From Pseudomonas sp. 31-12 (lineage in GTDB: Bacteria > Pseudomonadota > Gammaproteobacteria > Pseudomonadales > Pseudomonadaceae): DNA of 64,000 nt. The DNA is taken from positions 3,596,001 through 3,660,000 of the forward strand of contig NZ_CP029482.1 of NCBI RefSeq assembly GCF_003151075.1, in the 5' to 3' direction. The first letter of the stretch is position 1; every line of letters starts with the position of its first letter. A model generated the notes under the pieces. The model ran no database searches. It was given only the letters and a program-made list of their open reading frames with translations, and was not told the origin of the DNA. Shown one piece after another: positions 31,874 to 41,059 of the stretch. Both the position numbers and the translations under genes were made by a program.

Positions 31874-32434
31874 ATGAATTTTATTGTCCGTCGTGCCCAA
31901 CTTTCCGACACCGCCGCCCTCCCTGCCATCGAGCGTTCGGCGGCTGAACTGTTTCGCTGTGACCCTTCACTGGCCTGGCTCGCCGATGCTCAGGTGCCCG
32001 ATGCTGAACACCATCAACGGGCAATAGAGACGGATGACGTCTGGGTGGCACAATCGGTCGATGGCGTACTTATGGGATTCGTCAGTGCGGTTGAAATCGA
32101 CAACGAATTGCATATTCAGGAACTGTCCGTCAGCCAATACTTTCAAGGGCGAGGCGCTGGACGAAAGTTGCTGTTAGCGGCCATTGAATATGGCCGGAAT
32201 CGAGAACTCGATGGTCTGACCCTGACCACGTTTCGCGATGTGCCTTGGAATGAGCCGTTTTATCAGCGCATGGGCTTTGAAACATTGAGCCCGGCACAAC
32301 TGAGCCCACGTTTAACAGCAGTATTGAACAACGAAGTGGCCCACGGTTTACCCGGCGAACGCCGTTGTGCGATGCATTTGAACCTTAGACCGGCGCCTTC
32401 AGATCCACACCCAACGCCCGCGCAAACGCCTTGA
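31874..32434 (+). CDS. GNAT-family N-acetyltransferase
   Basis: The protein is 186 residues. It starts FIVRRAQLSDTAALPAIE and has the acetyl-CoA loop QGRGAGRKLLLAAIEYG and the C-terminal FYQRMGFETL, which define a GNAT acetyltransferase. ATG 31874 is preferred to GTG 31865, as the fold begins at once. The 3' end overlaps the convergent LysR gene by 50 bases. The acceptor (amino acid, amine or antibiotic) cannot be told from the sequence. Confidence 0.88.
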   Translation: MNFIVRRAQLSDTAALPAIERSAAELFRCDPSLAWLADAQVPDAEHHQRAIETDDVWVAQSVDGVLMGFVSAVEIDNELHIQELSVSQYFQGRGAGRKLLLAAIEYGRNRELDGLTLTTFRDVPWNEPFYQRMGFETLSPAQLSPRLTAVLNNEVAHGLPGERRCAMHLNLRPAPSDPHPTPAQTP

Positions 32435-33350
32435 CCAGCGGACTGCGCACGGTGTTGTGCCGCAGGATCAGATTGAACGGCGTGACGATGCTGATCAGGT
32501 CCGGGCGCACCGCGCGAAATTGCCCCTGAGCCACCATCGATGCGGCGTAATGCTGCGGCAGAAAGCCCAGGAAGCGCCCGGTCTTGATCAACAATGCCAC
32601 GGCTTCCACCTGGGTCGCCGACGCGGAAAAACTGTCGTAGTGGGCAAAATTCAGTTTGTCGCGATGAATCGCGTAGCGGTGGTTGATGAACTCGTAATCC
32701 TTGAGCATATGGCTGCCGATTTCGGCATCCGGCACCGAGAACAAGGGATGGCCGACCGCGCAGTAAACCTCCGAGCGTTCTTCATAGAGCGCGTAGTAAT
32801 CAAACTCTTCACGCTTCTGATAAACCGGGACGATTCCCGCCACTAACCGCCCCTCGACCACGCCTCTTTCAACTTCATCCAGTTGCGACGCCTGAAGTTG
32901 AAACCTTACTTTAGGCGACTCTTCATTCATCCTTCTAAGTGCAGTAACTAACGGCGAATGAGCATCAGAGATTGTATTGTCAATAACCCCCACACCCAGA
33001 TCACCGACAAGTTCATTCTGCGCTGAACTAAGCCGATCACGAAAGTTGTCGACCGAGGCAAACAAGTCGATGGACGCCTGATACACCAGGCTGCCTTCTT
33101 CGGTCAGGTGAAAACCTTCCCGGCCTCGGGTGCACAGGCGCATGCCGATGCGGATTTCAAGGTCGGAGATCTGTTTGCTGATGGCCGCCAGCCCCACATT
33201 CAGCTCGTTCTGGGCCGCACTGAAACCGCCGGCCTCGACCACGGCCTTGAACACTTTGAGCAGTTTGAAATCCAGCCCACTGAGGGTCAGCGGCGCGCGA
33301 TGCGACGTTTTCAGCGGCGGGTTTCCGGAATTGGAAAGTGGGGTTTCCAT
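32385..33350 (-). CDS. LysR-family transcriptional regulator
   Basis: The protein is 321 residues. The winged helix-turn-helix is near residues 20-85 (LSGLDFKLLKVFKAVVEAGG, then AAISKQISDLEIRIGMRL), followed by a periplasmic-binding-like effector domain. ATG 33350 has AGAGGT upstream. It is divergent from the argH paralogue at 33647 across 296 bases, the usual geometry for a LysR activator of the neighbouring operon, so it probably controls the transport and catabolic genes at 33647-42443. The effector is likely the substrate or an intermediate. Confidence 0.92.
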   Translation of the reverse strand: METPLSNSGNPPLKTSHRAPLTLSGLDFKLLKVFKAVVEAGGFSAAQNELNVGLAAISKQISDLEIRIGMRLCTRGREGFHLTEEGSLVYQASIDLFASVDNFRDRLSSAQNELVGDLGVGVIDNTISDAHSPLVTALRRMNEESPKVRFQLQASQLDEVERGVVEGRLVAGIVPVYQKREEFDYYALYEERSEVYCAVGHPLFSVPDAEIGSHMLKDYEFINHRYAIHRDKLNFAHYDSFSASATQVEAVALLIKTGRFLGFLPQHYAASMVAQGQFRAVRPDLISIVTPFNLILRHNTVRSPLVKAFARALGVDLKAPV

Positions 33351-33646
33351 AATGCTTATTTACCTCTGGCGCCCTATTCAACACTCTGTGTCCAACAACA
33401 AAAACAGTGCTGGTAAATAATAATGACCACAGAAAACCAGGCTTGGCAACCGCTAATAATCCCCGTACTTCAGTGCCAACTCACTGATTTCGAACTATTA
33501 AAAGCTGACACTTCGATCAGCTCTCGCAACGATGCAACTGCCCTCTTGAAACCTGCTTTGGCCTAACCACGCCCGAATAATGTCCGGCGAGTGTTCAGGG
33601 CCTTGCACACCGATTTCAGTTCGCTTTACCGACGAGGAAAACAACA
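33351..33646. promoter_or_regulatory. Divergent intergenic region between lysR and argH paralogue
   Basis: A 296-base gap of lower GC than its surroundings. It should contain both promoters and LysR operator sites. I could not pin down a clear T-N11-A palindrome or a -35/-10 pair by eye. Confidence 0.45.
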
Positions 33647-35074
33647 ATGTCTCAAACCACCGACCGTCTCTGGGGTGCGCGCTTCAAAAGCGGCCCGTCC
33701 GAAGCCCTGGCGGCCTTGTCCCGTTGCCCTGAGCGCTACTTTCGCCTCACCCCGTATGACCTCGCCGGTTCCAAAGCGCATGCCCGTGAATTGCAACGCG
33801 CCGGACTGTTGAGCGAGCAGGAAACCCTGACCATGCTCGATGCGCTGCAGCGCATTGGCGATGACTTCCGCGCTGGCAGCATCGCGCCGACCCTGGATGA
33901 CGAAGACGTCCACACCTTCATCGAGCGCCTGCTGACCGAACGCCTCGGCGCCCTCGGTGGCAAGCTGCGCGCCGGGCGTTCCCGTAACGACCAGACCGCC
34001 AACGACCTGCGTCTGTTCCTGCGCGATCACGTGCGCACCCTGGCCGTTGAAGTGCTGGCCTTGCAGCAAGCGTTGGTGGATCAGGCCGAGCAACACATCG
34101 AGAGCATCTGCCCGGGTTTCACTCACCTGCAACAGGCCCAGCCGATTGTCTTCGCCCACCATTTGCTGGCCCACGCGCAATCGATGCTGCGTGACGTGCA
34201 ACGCTTGGTGGATTGGGACAATCGCACTTCGCTGTCACCACTCGGTGCAGCGGCCATGGCCGGTTCCGCCATCGCGCACCTGCCACAGCAGTCGGCCAAG
34301 GAAATGGGCTACAGCGGCGTCTGCGAAAACTCCATCGATGCGGTGGCAAGCCGCGATCACGTCGCCGAGTTCCTGTTTATCGCCAGCATGCTCGGGATCA
34401 ACATCTCCCGCCTCGCCGAAGAATTCTGCCTGTGGTCGTCGCGGCAATTTCGCTGGGTCGCGCTGGACGATGCCTACGCCACCGGCAGCTCGATCATGCC
34501 GCAGAAAAAGAACCCGGACATTGCCGAACTGGCCCGGGGCAAGGCTGGCCGTTTGATCGGCAACCTCACCGGTTTGCTGTCGACGCTCAAATCCCTGCCG
34601 CTGTCGTACAACCGCGACTTGAGTGAAGACAAGAATGGCGTGCTCGACAGCGTCGACACCTTGTTGCTGGTGCTGCCAGCCATGGCCGGAATGGTTGCGA
34701 CCATGAAGGTCAACGTCGAAGAACTGCGTCGTCAAGCGCCACTGGGCTTCACCCTCGCCACTGAAGTTGCTGACTGGCTGGCGGTGCGCGGCGTGCCGTT
34801 CAAGGAAGCGCATGAAATCACTGGTGCGCTGGTCCAGGCCTGCGAGAAACACGATATCGAACTGTGGGAGGCCTCCCCGGCGCTGCTGGCCGAGATCGAC
34901 CCGCGCCTCAAACCGGAAGTGCGCGACAGCCTGACCCTCGAAGCCGCCATCGCTGCGCGCAGTGGCTGGGGCGGCACCGCGCCGCAGCAGGTGCGCGAGC
35001 AGATCGGCCGCTTGAAATCCGCCCTTGCCGCGCAGCACGAGTGGACCGAGAACTATCAGGGTTTCCGACTCTAA
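33647..35074 (+). CDS. argH: Argininosuccinate lyase family protein (probable catabolic paralogue)
   Basis: The protein is 475 residues, standard for ArgH. It shows RLWGARF at the start, GGKLRAGRSRNDQTANDLRL, the general-acid His in GFTHLQQAQP and the flexible signature TGSSIMPQKKNPD near residues 279-291 with the catalytic Ser. The family splits argininosuccinate to arginine and fumarate; relatives such as EDDS lyase cleave other N-substituted aspartates. Its setting, divergent from LysR and followed by an amino-acid ABC transporter, hydrolases and an MmgE/PrpD protein, is that of a catabolic gene, not of arginine synthesis. I infer cleavage of an N-substituted aspartate with release of fumarate. 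Confidence 0.9.
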   Translation: MSQTTDRLWGARFKSGPSEALAALSRCPERYFRLTPYDLAGSKAHARELQRAGLLSEQETLTMLDALQRIGDDFRAGSIAPTLDDEDVHTFIERLLTERLGALGGKLRAGRSRNDQTANDLRLFLRDHVRTLAVEVLALQQALVDQAEQHIESICPGFTHLQQAQPIVFAHHLLAHAQSMLRDVQRLVDWDNRTSLSPLGAAAMAGSAIAHLPQQSAKEMGYSGVCENSIDAVASRDHVAEFLFIASMLGINISRLAEEFCLWSSRQFRWVALDDAYATGSSIMPQKKNPDIAELARGKAGRLIGNLTGLLSTLKSLPLSYNRDLSEDKNGVLDSVDTLLLVLPAMAGMVATMKVNVEELRRQAPLGFTLATEVADWLAVRGVPFKEAHEITGALVQACEKHDIELWEASPALLAEIDPRLKPEVRDSLTLEAAIAARSGWGGTAPQQVREQIGRLKSALAAQHEWTENYQGFRL

Positions 35075-35093
35075 CGGCCGCCACGCATAACCC

Positions 35094-35182
35094 TGTGGGA
35101 GCTAGCCTGCTAGCGATTTGGCTCTGTCTGACAACCATTCGCTGATTGACACACCGCAATCGCTAGCAGGCTAGCTCCCACA
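35094..35182. repeat. REP palindromic pair (GTGGGAGCTAGCCTGCTAGCGAT type)
   Basis: Near-perfect inverted arms of 25 bases, TGTGGGAGCTAGCCTGCTAG at the left and the complement ending in CTCCCACA at the right, are separated by about 39 bases. It lies between the lyase and permease genes, so it is within the presumed operon. A copy of the same type is at 61321. Confidence 0.92.
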
Positions 35183-35226
35183 AGGATCTGTGTTGGATTT
35201 GAAAGAACAGTGTACGGAGAAACAAC

Positions 35227-36105
35227 ATGAGCCAGACTCAGGCAGAACGACTCCAGCGGGAGCGAAAACTGGCGGAAAACCAGTTCGACATCACCCAGTA
35301 CCACCACGTCCCCCGGCGTTACTACGGGCGGATTTTCTTCGCCACCGTGATCGTCATTGCGATTCTCGGGCTGGTGCGGGCCTTCGCCGAAGGCAAGATC
35401 GAATGGTCGTACATCGGCCAGTTCCTTACCTCACAGGCGATCATGTGGGGTTTGCTCAACACCATCGTCATGGCGGTCCTGGCGATGGCCCTGGGCATCG
35501 TCTTCGGGGTCATCACGGCGATCATGCGCATGTCGGCCAACCCGATCCTGCGTTATGTGGCAGTGACCTACACCTGGCTGTTTCGCGGTACGCCGCTGAT
35601 TCTGCAACTGCTGTTGTGGTTCAACCTGGCGCTGATCTTCCCCACCATCGGCATCCCGGGTCTGTTCGAAATGGACACCGTGAGCCTGATGACGCCGTTC
35701 GTGGCCGCCCTGCTCGGTTTGAGCATCAACCAGGGCGCTTACACCGCCGAGGTGGTGCGTGCCGGGCTGCTCTCGGTGGACACCGGCCAGTACGAAGCGG
35801 CCAAGTCAATCGGCATGCCGCGCCTGCAAGCGCTGCGCCGGATCATCCTGCCGCAAGCCATGCGCGTAATCATTCCGCCGGTCGGTAACGAGTTTATCGG
35901 CATGGTGAAAATGACTTCGCTGGCGAGCGTCATCCAGTACTCCGAACTGCTCTACAACGCCCAGAACATCTACTACGCCAACGCCCGCGTGATGGAGCTG
36001 CTGATCGTCGCCGGTATCTGGTACCTGGCCACCGTCACCGTGCTGTCCTTCGGTCAAAGCCGTCTGGAGCGTCGTTTCGCTCGCGGCGCCGGCAAGCGTT
36101 CTTGA
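35227..36105 (+). CDS. Polar amino-acid ABC transporter permease
   Basis: The protein is 292 residues, HisM/GlnP family. A charged cytoplasmic N-terminus of about 40 residues precedes five or six membrane helices. The EAA loop, [20 protein letters not shown], contacts the ATPase, and [18 protein letters not shown] is typical of this family. It is a single permease gene, so it probably acts as a homodimer. GGAG upstream of ATG supports the start. The next gene encodes the ATPase. Confidence 0.93.
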   Translation: MSQTQAERLQRERKLAENQFDITQYHHVPRRYYGRIFFATVIVIAILGLVRAFAEGKIEWSYIGQFLTSQAIMWGLLNTIVMAVLAMALGIVFGVITAIMRMSANPILRYVAVTYTWLFRGTPLILQLLLWFNLALIFPTIGIPGLFEMDTVSLMTPFVAALLGLSINQGAYTAEVVRAGLLSVDTGQYEAAKSIGMPRLQALRRIILPQAMRVIIPPVGNEFIGMVKMTSLASVIQYSELLYNAQNIYYANARVMELLIVAGIWYLATVTVLSFGQSRLERRFARGAGKRS

Positions 36106-36115
36106 GGAGTCGAAC

Positions 36116-36880
36116 ATGAGAAGCATCGTCAAGGCCGTGAGCCTGAACAAGTATTACGACCAGTTCCACGCGCTCAAGGACGTCAACATCGAAGTCGAGC
36201 AAGGCGAAGTGCTGTGCATCATCGGCCCGTCCGGCTCCGGCAAAAGTACCTTGCTGCGTTGCGTCAATCAGCTGGAAAAGATCGACAAGGGCGGCCTCTG
36301 GGTCGACGGCGAACTGGTGGGCTACCGCGTCGTCGGCAACAAACTGCACGAACTCAACGAGGCGCAGATCGCCCGTCAACGCCTGTCCACCGGCATGGTG
36401 TTCCAGCGATTCAACCTGTTCCCGCACATGACTGTGCTGCAAAACATCATCGAAGGGCCGTGCCAGGTGCTCAAGCGCTCGCCCAAAGAGGCGCACGAAG
36501 AAGCCTTGGAACTGCTCGCCCGCGTCGGCCTTGCCGACAAGCGCGACAGCTACCCGATCGAGCTTTCGGGTGGTCAGCAACAACGCGTCGCCATTGCTCG
36601 TGCATTGGCGATGCGTCCCAAGCTGATGCTGTTCGATGAACCCACTTCGGCACTCGACCCGGAACTGGTCGGTGAGGTGCTGTCGGTGATGCGCGACCTC
36701 GCGCAAACCGGCATGACCATGATCGTCGTCACCCATGAACTGGGCTTCGCCCGTGAGGTTTCCAACCGCATGGTGTTCATGGACGGCGGGCAGATCGTGG
36801 AGGCTGGAAGCCCCGAAGAAATACTAATAAGTCCGCAAAACCCGCGCACCCAAAGCTTCATTTCTGCCGTTCGAACCTAA
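36116..36880 (+). CDS. Polar amino-acid ABC transporter ATPase
   Basis: The protein is 254 residues, GlnQ/HisP family. Walker A is [13 protein letters not shown], the signature is [16 protein letters not shown], Walker B is [14 protein letters not shown], and the switch is [11 protein letters not shown]. It starts 10 bases after the permease stop with GAGG upstream. A perfect 12-base palindrome (CGCCAGCTGGCG) immediately follows its stop, before the binding protein gene, and may modulate expression or stability of the distal message. Confidence 0.94.
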   Translation: MRSIVKAVSLNKYYDQFHALKDVNIEVEQGEVLCIIGPSGSGKSTLLRCVNQLEKIDKGGLWVDGELVGYRVVGNKLHELNEAQIARQRLSTGMVFQRFNLFPHMTVLQNIIEGPCQVLKRSPKEAHEEALELLARVGLADKRDSYPIELSGGQQQRVAIARALAMRPKLMLFDEPTSALDPELVGEVLSVMRDLAQTGMTMIVVTHELGFAREVSNRMVFMDGGQIVEAGSPEEILISPQNPRTQSFISAVRT

Positions 36881-36918
36881 GCGCCAGCTGGCGTAACAAC
36901 ACTCATAAGAGAACGACC

Positions 36919-37743
36919 ATGAAGAACATAGTTATCCCCGCAGTACTCGCAAGCGTTATGTCTTGCGGCTTCGCCTTCGCCGCCGAGCTACCGGCCAGCA
37001 TCAAGGAAAAAGGCGAGGTCGTGGTAGCGATCATGCCGAACTACCCGCCGATGGATTTCAAGGACCCGGCCACCAACACCCTCACCGGTCTCGACGTTGA
37101 CCTGGGCAATGCCCTGGCCGAACGTCTGGGCGTGAAGATCAAATGGCAGGAAACCGGCTTCGAGCAAATGATCAATGCGCTGACCACTGACCGCGTGGAC
37201 ATGGTCATGTCGGGCATGACCGACACCGCCGAGCGCCAGGCCAGCGTGACCTTCGTCGACTACTTTACCAGCGGCCCGCAGTTCTACACCTTGCAGAAGA
37301 ACAAGGACTTCAACGAGATCACCGACCTGTGCGGCAAGAAAGTCGGCACCAGCCGCCGTACCACCTTCCCGGCGGAAATCGCTGAATACAGCAAGGCCCA
37401 CTGCGAAGCCGCCGGCAAACCGGCCATCGTGGTCGTCGGCACCGAAGGCTCGGCCGACGCCCGCGCGCAACTGCGCCAGAGCCGTATCGATGCGGCGATG
37501 CAGGGCAGCGAGACCCTGCCGTATCTCAAGACTCAGGAAAAGGATATGTACAAGACCGTGGGCCTGCCGATCTCCCAGCAGTTCACAGGCCTTGGCGTGA
37601 GCAAGAAAAAGCCTGAGCTGAGTGAGGCGTTGAAGGTGGCATTGCAGAGCATGGTGGATGACGGCACTTACCAGACCATCCTGAAAAAATGGGATCTGGA
37701 ACTGGGTGCAATCAAAACCGTGACCATCAACGCCGGCAAGTAA
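36919..37743 (+). CDS. Polar amino-acid ABC transporter periplasmic binding protein
   Basis: The protein is 274 residues. A signal peptide ends after FAFAA (about residue 22), followed by a HisJ/GlnH-type fold with VVVAIMPNYPPMDFKD, GLDVDLGNALAERLGVK and MVMSGMTDTAERQ; the Thr/Arg of the latter usually hold the ligand alpha-carboxylate. The ligand is therefore probably an amino acid or amino-acid derivative, perhaps the substrate of the lyase encoded upstream. The gene completes a one-permease, one-ATPase, one-binding-protein importer. Confidence 0.93.
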   Translation: MKNIVIPAVLASVMSCGFAFAAELPASIKEKGEVVVAIMPNYPPMDFKDPATNTLTGLDVDLGNALAERLGVKIKWQETGFEQMINALTTDRVDMVMSGMTDTAERQASVTFVDYFTSGPQFYTLQKNKDFNEITDLCGKKVGTSRRTTFPAEIAEYSKAHCEAAGKPAIVVVGTEGSADARAQLRQSRIDAAMQGSETLPYLKTQEKDMYKTVGLPISQQFTGLGVSKKKPELSEALKVALQSMVDDGTYQTILKKWDLELGAIKTVTINAGK

Positions 37744-37756
37744 TCTGGTTCGAAAT

Positions 37757-37924
37757 CGCCCCCTCACCCCAACCCTCTCCCCAAGGGGGCGAGGGGGCTG
37801 ACCGAGGTGATCTTTCGAAATTCTGCGACCTGCATTACCGAGTCGAGCTCAGGTTTTGAAAACCCTGGAGATCGGCCCCCTTTCCCCCCTCTCCCCTTTG
37901 GGGAGAGGGTTGGGGTGAGGGGTC
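37757..37924 (-). repeat. MITE-like repeat, copy 1 (reverse orientation)
   Basis: About 168 bases with long terminal inverted repeats, CCCTCACCCCAACCCTCTCC at the left and the complementary GGAGAGGGTTGGGGTGAGGG at the right. The interior, read on -, contains TTCAAAACCTGA, CTCGACTCGG and CAGGTCG, matching copies 2 and 3 at 41060 and 46874. There is no open reading frame inside. The 5' end of the first NodB-like gene lies 43 bases beyond it. Confidence 0.85.
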
Positions 37925-37967
37925 GATTTTGACCGCACCAACGATCAACAACCGGAGCGCCACAACG

Positions 37968-38816
37968 ATGTCCTCCTCACCCCAACCCACTTGGCCCGAC
38001 CAGCACAAAGCCTGCCTCGCCCTGGCCTTCGACCTTGATGGCCCGACTGGCGATGCGATGCTCAACGGCTCGATCTGGCGCAAGCCTGAGTATTTCGGTT
38101 TCGGCGGTTACGGCCCCTATCGGGCCTTGCCACGCATCCTCGATCTGCTCGACGACTACAGGATCCCGACGACGTTTTTCGTCCCGGCCTGGGTCGTGGA
38201 AAACTGGCCAAAGCAGTGCCAGGCGATTGTCGAGCGCGGGCATGAGGTGGCGTACCACGGCTACAAACACGAATCCTTTTACGCCCTGACGCTGGAACAG
38301 CAAAAGGACGTCATGAAGAAATCCCGCGAGGTGTTCTGGAAGCACCTGAACATCCGCGCCGAAGGTTTCCGCACCCCGTCCGGTGACTGGCGAGCCGAGA
38401 CCCCGGCCATGCTGGTGGAAGCCGGCGTGACCTACTCCAGCAGCATGCGCGGCGATGACCGCCCGTACCTGGTGAAAGTGCCGGGCCATGAAACGCCACT
38501 GGTGGAAATCCCCGGCCGCTGGGAAATGGACGACTACGCCTCCCTCGCCTACACCCGTGCGCCGGACTTTCCTTGCGGGCTGGACCGCACCGCCAGCTAC
38601 GAACTGACCCTCGACAACTGGTGCCGCGAATACGACGGCGCCATGAACGAGGGCCTGTGCCTGACCACCCTGTTCCACCCCAAAATCACCGGCAAACCCG
38701 GGCGCATCCTGCTGCTGGAGAAACTCTTCGAACACATGCGTCAGCGCGACGACGTGTGGTTCGCCACCTGCCGCGAAGTCGCCCAGTGGTGGCTCAAGGA
38801 GCATCACCATGGCTGA
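37968..38816 (+). CDS. NodB-fold polysaccharide deacetylase family hydrolase, first of pair
   Basis: The protein is 282 residues. The NodB motifs are present: FDLDG with D22/D24, and HGYKHE with H97/H101, then GFRTPSGDW and a C-terminal LTTLFHPKITGKPGR. These fit metal-binding amidohydrolase-like members of the family (allantoinase-like and cyclic-imide-hydrolase-like enzymes) better than secreted chitin deacetylases, as there is no signal peptide. ATG 37968 has GGAG upstream. It overlaps its paralogue by 8 bases. I infer cleavage of a C-N bond in a small molecule brought in by the adjacent transporter. Confidence 0.85.
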   Translation: MSSSPQPTWPDQHKACLALAFDLDGPTGDAMLNGSIWRKPEYFGFGGYGPYRALPRILDLLDDYRIPTTFFVPAWVVENWPKQCQAIVERGHEVAYHGYKHESFYALTLEQQKDVMKKSREVFWKHLNIRAEGFRTPSGDWRAETPAMLVEAGVTYSSSMRGDDRPYLVKVPGHETPLVEIPGRWEMDDYASLAYTRAPDFPCGLDRTASYELTLDNWCREYDGAMNEGLCLTTLFHPKITGKPGRILLLEKLFEHMRQRDDVWFATCREVAQWWLKEHHHG

Positions 38817-39696
38817 TTCCACCGTCTGGCCAAAAAGCTACCGCTGCGCCGTGGTCCTGACCGTCGATTACAACGACGTCCACGGCATCCTGACCCAAGC
38901 GCCGGAAGTCGCCGGGCGCGACAAGACGCTGTCGGTCTGGCGTTACGGCAGCCAACGCGGCGTCGACCGTTTACTCGGTTTGTTCGCCGAACTCGGCGTA
39001 AAAAGCAGTTGGTGCATTCCCGGCATCGTCGCCGAGGAAAACCCGGAACACATCAAGGCGATCCAGGCCGGCGGGCATGAAATCGCCTGCGCCGGCTATC
39101 GCCATCAGAACTACGACCTGCTCGATCTCGCTGAACAAAACGCCGAGATCGCCAAAGGATGCGACGCACTGACGGCATTGACCGGCCAGCGGCCAACCGG
39201 GTTCCGCATCCCGGCCGGTAATGGTGCGCCGGGCTTCATCGAGGCGTTGAGGGACCAAGGCATTCGCTGGTCCTCATCGTGGCGCGGCGATGATTTGCCG
39301 TTCGCCCACCCCACGGCACCCGAAGTGATCGAGCTGCCGTTGCACTACGAACTGGAAGACGAACCCTACTTCGCCTTCAACCTCAGCCCGGCGGTGCCGC
39401 CGGCGCAATCGCGAATCGCCTCTTACAGCCACACCCTGGGCAACCTGCAAATGGACTTCGCCGGGTTTCATCGGTTTGGCCTGTGTTACGTGCTGCGCCT
39501 GCACCCGGAAATCATCGCCACGCCGGGGCGGATTGGCGTGTTGCGAGAACTGCTCCAGGGCATCCAGCAGCACGATGATGTGTGGATCGCCACGGCTGGC
39601 GAGGTCGCGCAATGGTGGGCGGATTCCCCCGTACCCGTGACCGAGGATCACCCGGCATCAGTGTATGAACGGCATTATCGGGATTACCTCGTATGA
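38809..39696 (+). CDS. NodB-fold family protein with altered metal ligands, second of pair
   Basis: The protein is 295 residues and the same fold as the upstream gene (RGDD at equal spacing, LRLHPEIIATPGRIGVL, VWIATAGEVAQWW). Aligned by eye, FDLDG becomes VDYND (D24 to N22) and HGYKHE becomes AGYRHQ (H97 to A95), so two of the usual metal-binding residues are changed. No signal peptide. The protein may be a non-catalytic partner of the first one, or a metal-independent enzyme as described for PuuE allantoinase. The 8-base and 4-base overlaps with its neighbours imply coupled translation. Confidence 0.82.
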   Translation: MADSTVWPKSYRCAVVLTVDYNDVHGILTQAPEVAGRDKTLSVWRYGSQRGVDRLLGLFAELGVKSSWCIPGIVAEENPEHIKAIQAGGHEIACAGYRHQNYDLLDLAEQNAEIAKGCDALTALTGQRPTGFRIPAGNGAPGFIEALRDQGIRWSSSWRGDDLPFAHPTAPEVIELPLHYELEDEPYFAFNLSPAVPPAQSRIASYSHTLGNLQMDFAGFHRFGLCYVLRLHPEIIATPGRIGVLRELLQGIQQHDDVWIATAGEVAQWWADSPVPVTEDHPASVYERHYRDYLV

Positions 39697-41057
39697 CTGA
39701 ACGCATGCAGCGACTGGCGCAGTTTTGCGTCGACACCAATTTTGAAGACTTGCCACCGGCCCTGGTGGCGCAAGCCAAACGGCACATCCTGGACACCTTC
39801 GGCGTGACATTGGCCGGGGCTGGCAGCGAAGTGGCGAAACAGGCGCGTCTGGTGTTTACCGGTGAGTCCGGCGACACCTTGGTCTGGGGCACGGACCTGC
39901 GGGTCGGCGCCGCTCAGGCCGCGATCCTCAACGGCATCGCCGCCCATGCCCTGGAACTGGACGACACCGGCGGCTGCGACCACTCCGGCGCGGTGGTGCT
40001 GCCGGCGGTGATGGCTGCGGTGTCGATGCAAACGGAACCGGTCAACGGTCGCGAGTTGATGACCGCCGTGGTAATTGGCTACGAAGTCAGCCGTCGCGTG
40101 CTCGAAGCCTGCGGCGGCTACTCGGCGCACAACGGCGCGGGCTGGCATTCGACCGCGACTTGCGGGGTGTTCGGCGCAGCAGCGGCGAGTGCGCGGATTC
40201 TCGGCCTGGACGTCGCGCAAACCGTGTCGGCACTCGGCATCGCTGGAAGTTTCAGCGGTGGTTTATGGGCCTTCATCCACGACGGCTCGCAGAGTAAAAA
40301 GCTGCACAGCGGTCGCGCGGCCGAAGGTGGATTGCTGGCGGCGCGGTTTGCTCAACAAGGCATCAGCGGGCCGAAGAAGTTGTTCGAGGATGCCTGGGGC
40401 GGGTTTCTCAGAACCCTGGCCGGCGTGGCTTCAGACCCGAGCGCACTCGATGCGGATCTGGGCGTCGTGTGGAAACTCGCGCGCTGCTCGATCAAGCCGT
40501 ACGCCGCGTGCCGGGGGACGCATTCGGCGATCGATGCGTTGGGGTTGTTGCTGGATCAACTGCAGGTCCGCGCCGATCAGATTGAAGACATCGACGTTTC
40601 GGTGTGCGGGTTTCTTCAGGACATGTGCGGTGGCCAGGAGGTCCGCACCCTGGCGGCAGCGCAGATGAGCCTGCCGTATGCCCTCGCCGCTCGGCTGGTG
40701 CATGGGCATTGCCGGCTGGAGGCGTATGACGAAGCACAACGGAGCGATCCGCGGATTGCCCACTGGATGTCGCGCATTCGTCTTGAAGTGGACCCGCAAC
40801 TGTTCGAGGATGGCGAGCCCGTTGTCAGCGTGCGGACCTTGGATGGTCGGCAGGCGAGCCTGTGTGTCGACCCGCCATTGGGTGCGCCGGGGAATCCGTT
40901 GAGTGATGCGGCGCTGGAGGAGAAGTTTTTCAGTCTGGCGTCGCGGGTGATGCCGCGGGAGCAAGCGGCAGAACTGCTTGAGCAATTGTGGCGGGTTGAA
41001 GAGCTGGAATCTGTCGAGGCACTGGGTGCATGGCTTGGGGGTTTGGGTGGTCGTTAA
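39693..41057 (+). CDS. MmgE/PrpD family protein
   Basis: The protein is 454 residues. It begins with AQFCVDTNFEDLPPALVAQA and has the family stretches HILDTFGVTLAG, ILNGIAAHALELDD, GWHSTATCGVFGAAAASARI and HDGSQSKKLHSGRAAEGGL. Known members include 2-methylcitrate dehydratase PrpD, cis-aconitate decarboxylase and iminodisuccinate epimerase. There is no prpB or prpC here, so methylcitrate use is unlikely. With the ArgH-type lyase in the same cluster, an epimerase or dehydratase acting on an N-substituted aspartate is my preferred inference. The start overlaps the previous gene by 4 bases. Confidence 0.9.
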   Translation: MTERMQRLAQFCVDTNFEDLPPALVAQAKRHILDTFGVTLAGAGSEVAKQARLVFTGESGDTLVWGTDLRVGAAQAAILNGIAAHALELDDTGGCDHSGAVVLPAVMAAVSMQTEPVNGRELMTAVVIGYEVSRRVLEACGGYSAHNGAGWHSTATCGVFGAAAASARILGLDVAQTVSALGIAGSFSGGLWAFIHDGSQSKKLHSGRAAEGGLLAARFAQQGISGPKKLFEDAWGGFLRTLAGVASDPSALDADLGVVWKLARCSIKPYAACRGTHSAIDALGLLLDQLQVRADQIEDIDVSVCGFLQDMCGGQEVRTLAAAQMSLPYALAARLVHGHCRLEAYDEAQRSDPRIAHWMSRIRLEVDPQLFEDGEPVVSVRTLDGRQASLCVDPPLGAPGNPLSDAALEEKFFSLASRVMPREQAAELLEQLWRVEELESVEALGAWLGGLGGR

Positions 41058-41059
41058 AA

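Noticed and set aside
37757..37924. Possible CRISPR-like or tandem repeat because of repeated CCCTCTCCCC
   Set aside because: The repeats are the two inverted ends of one element, not evenly spaced direct repeats; no cas genes are present.
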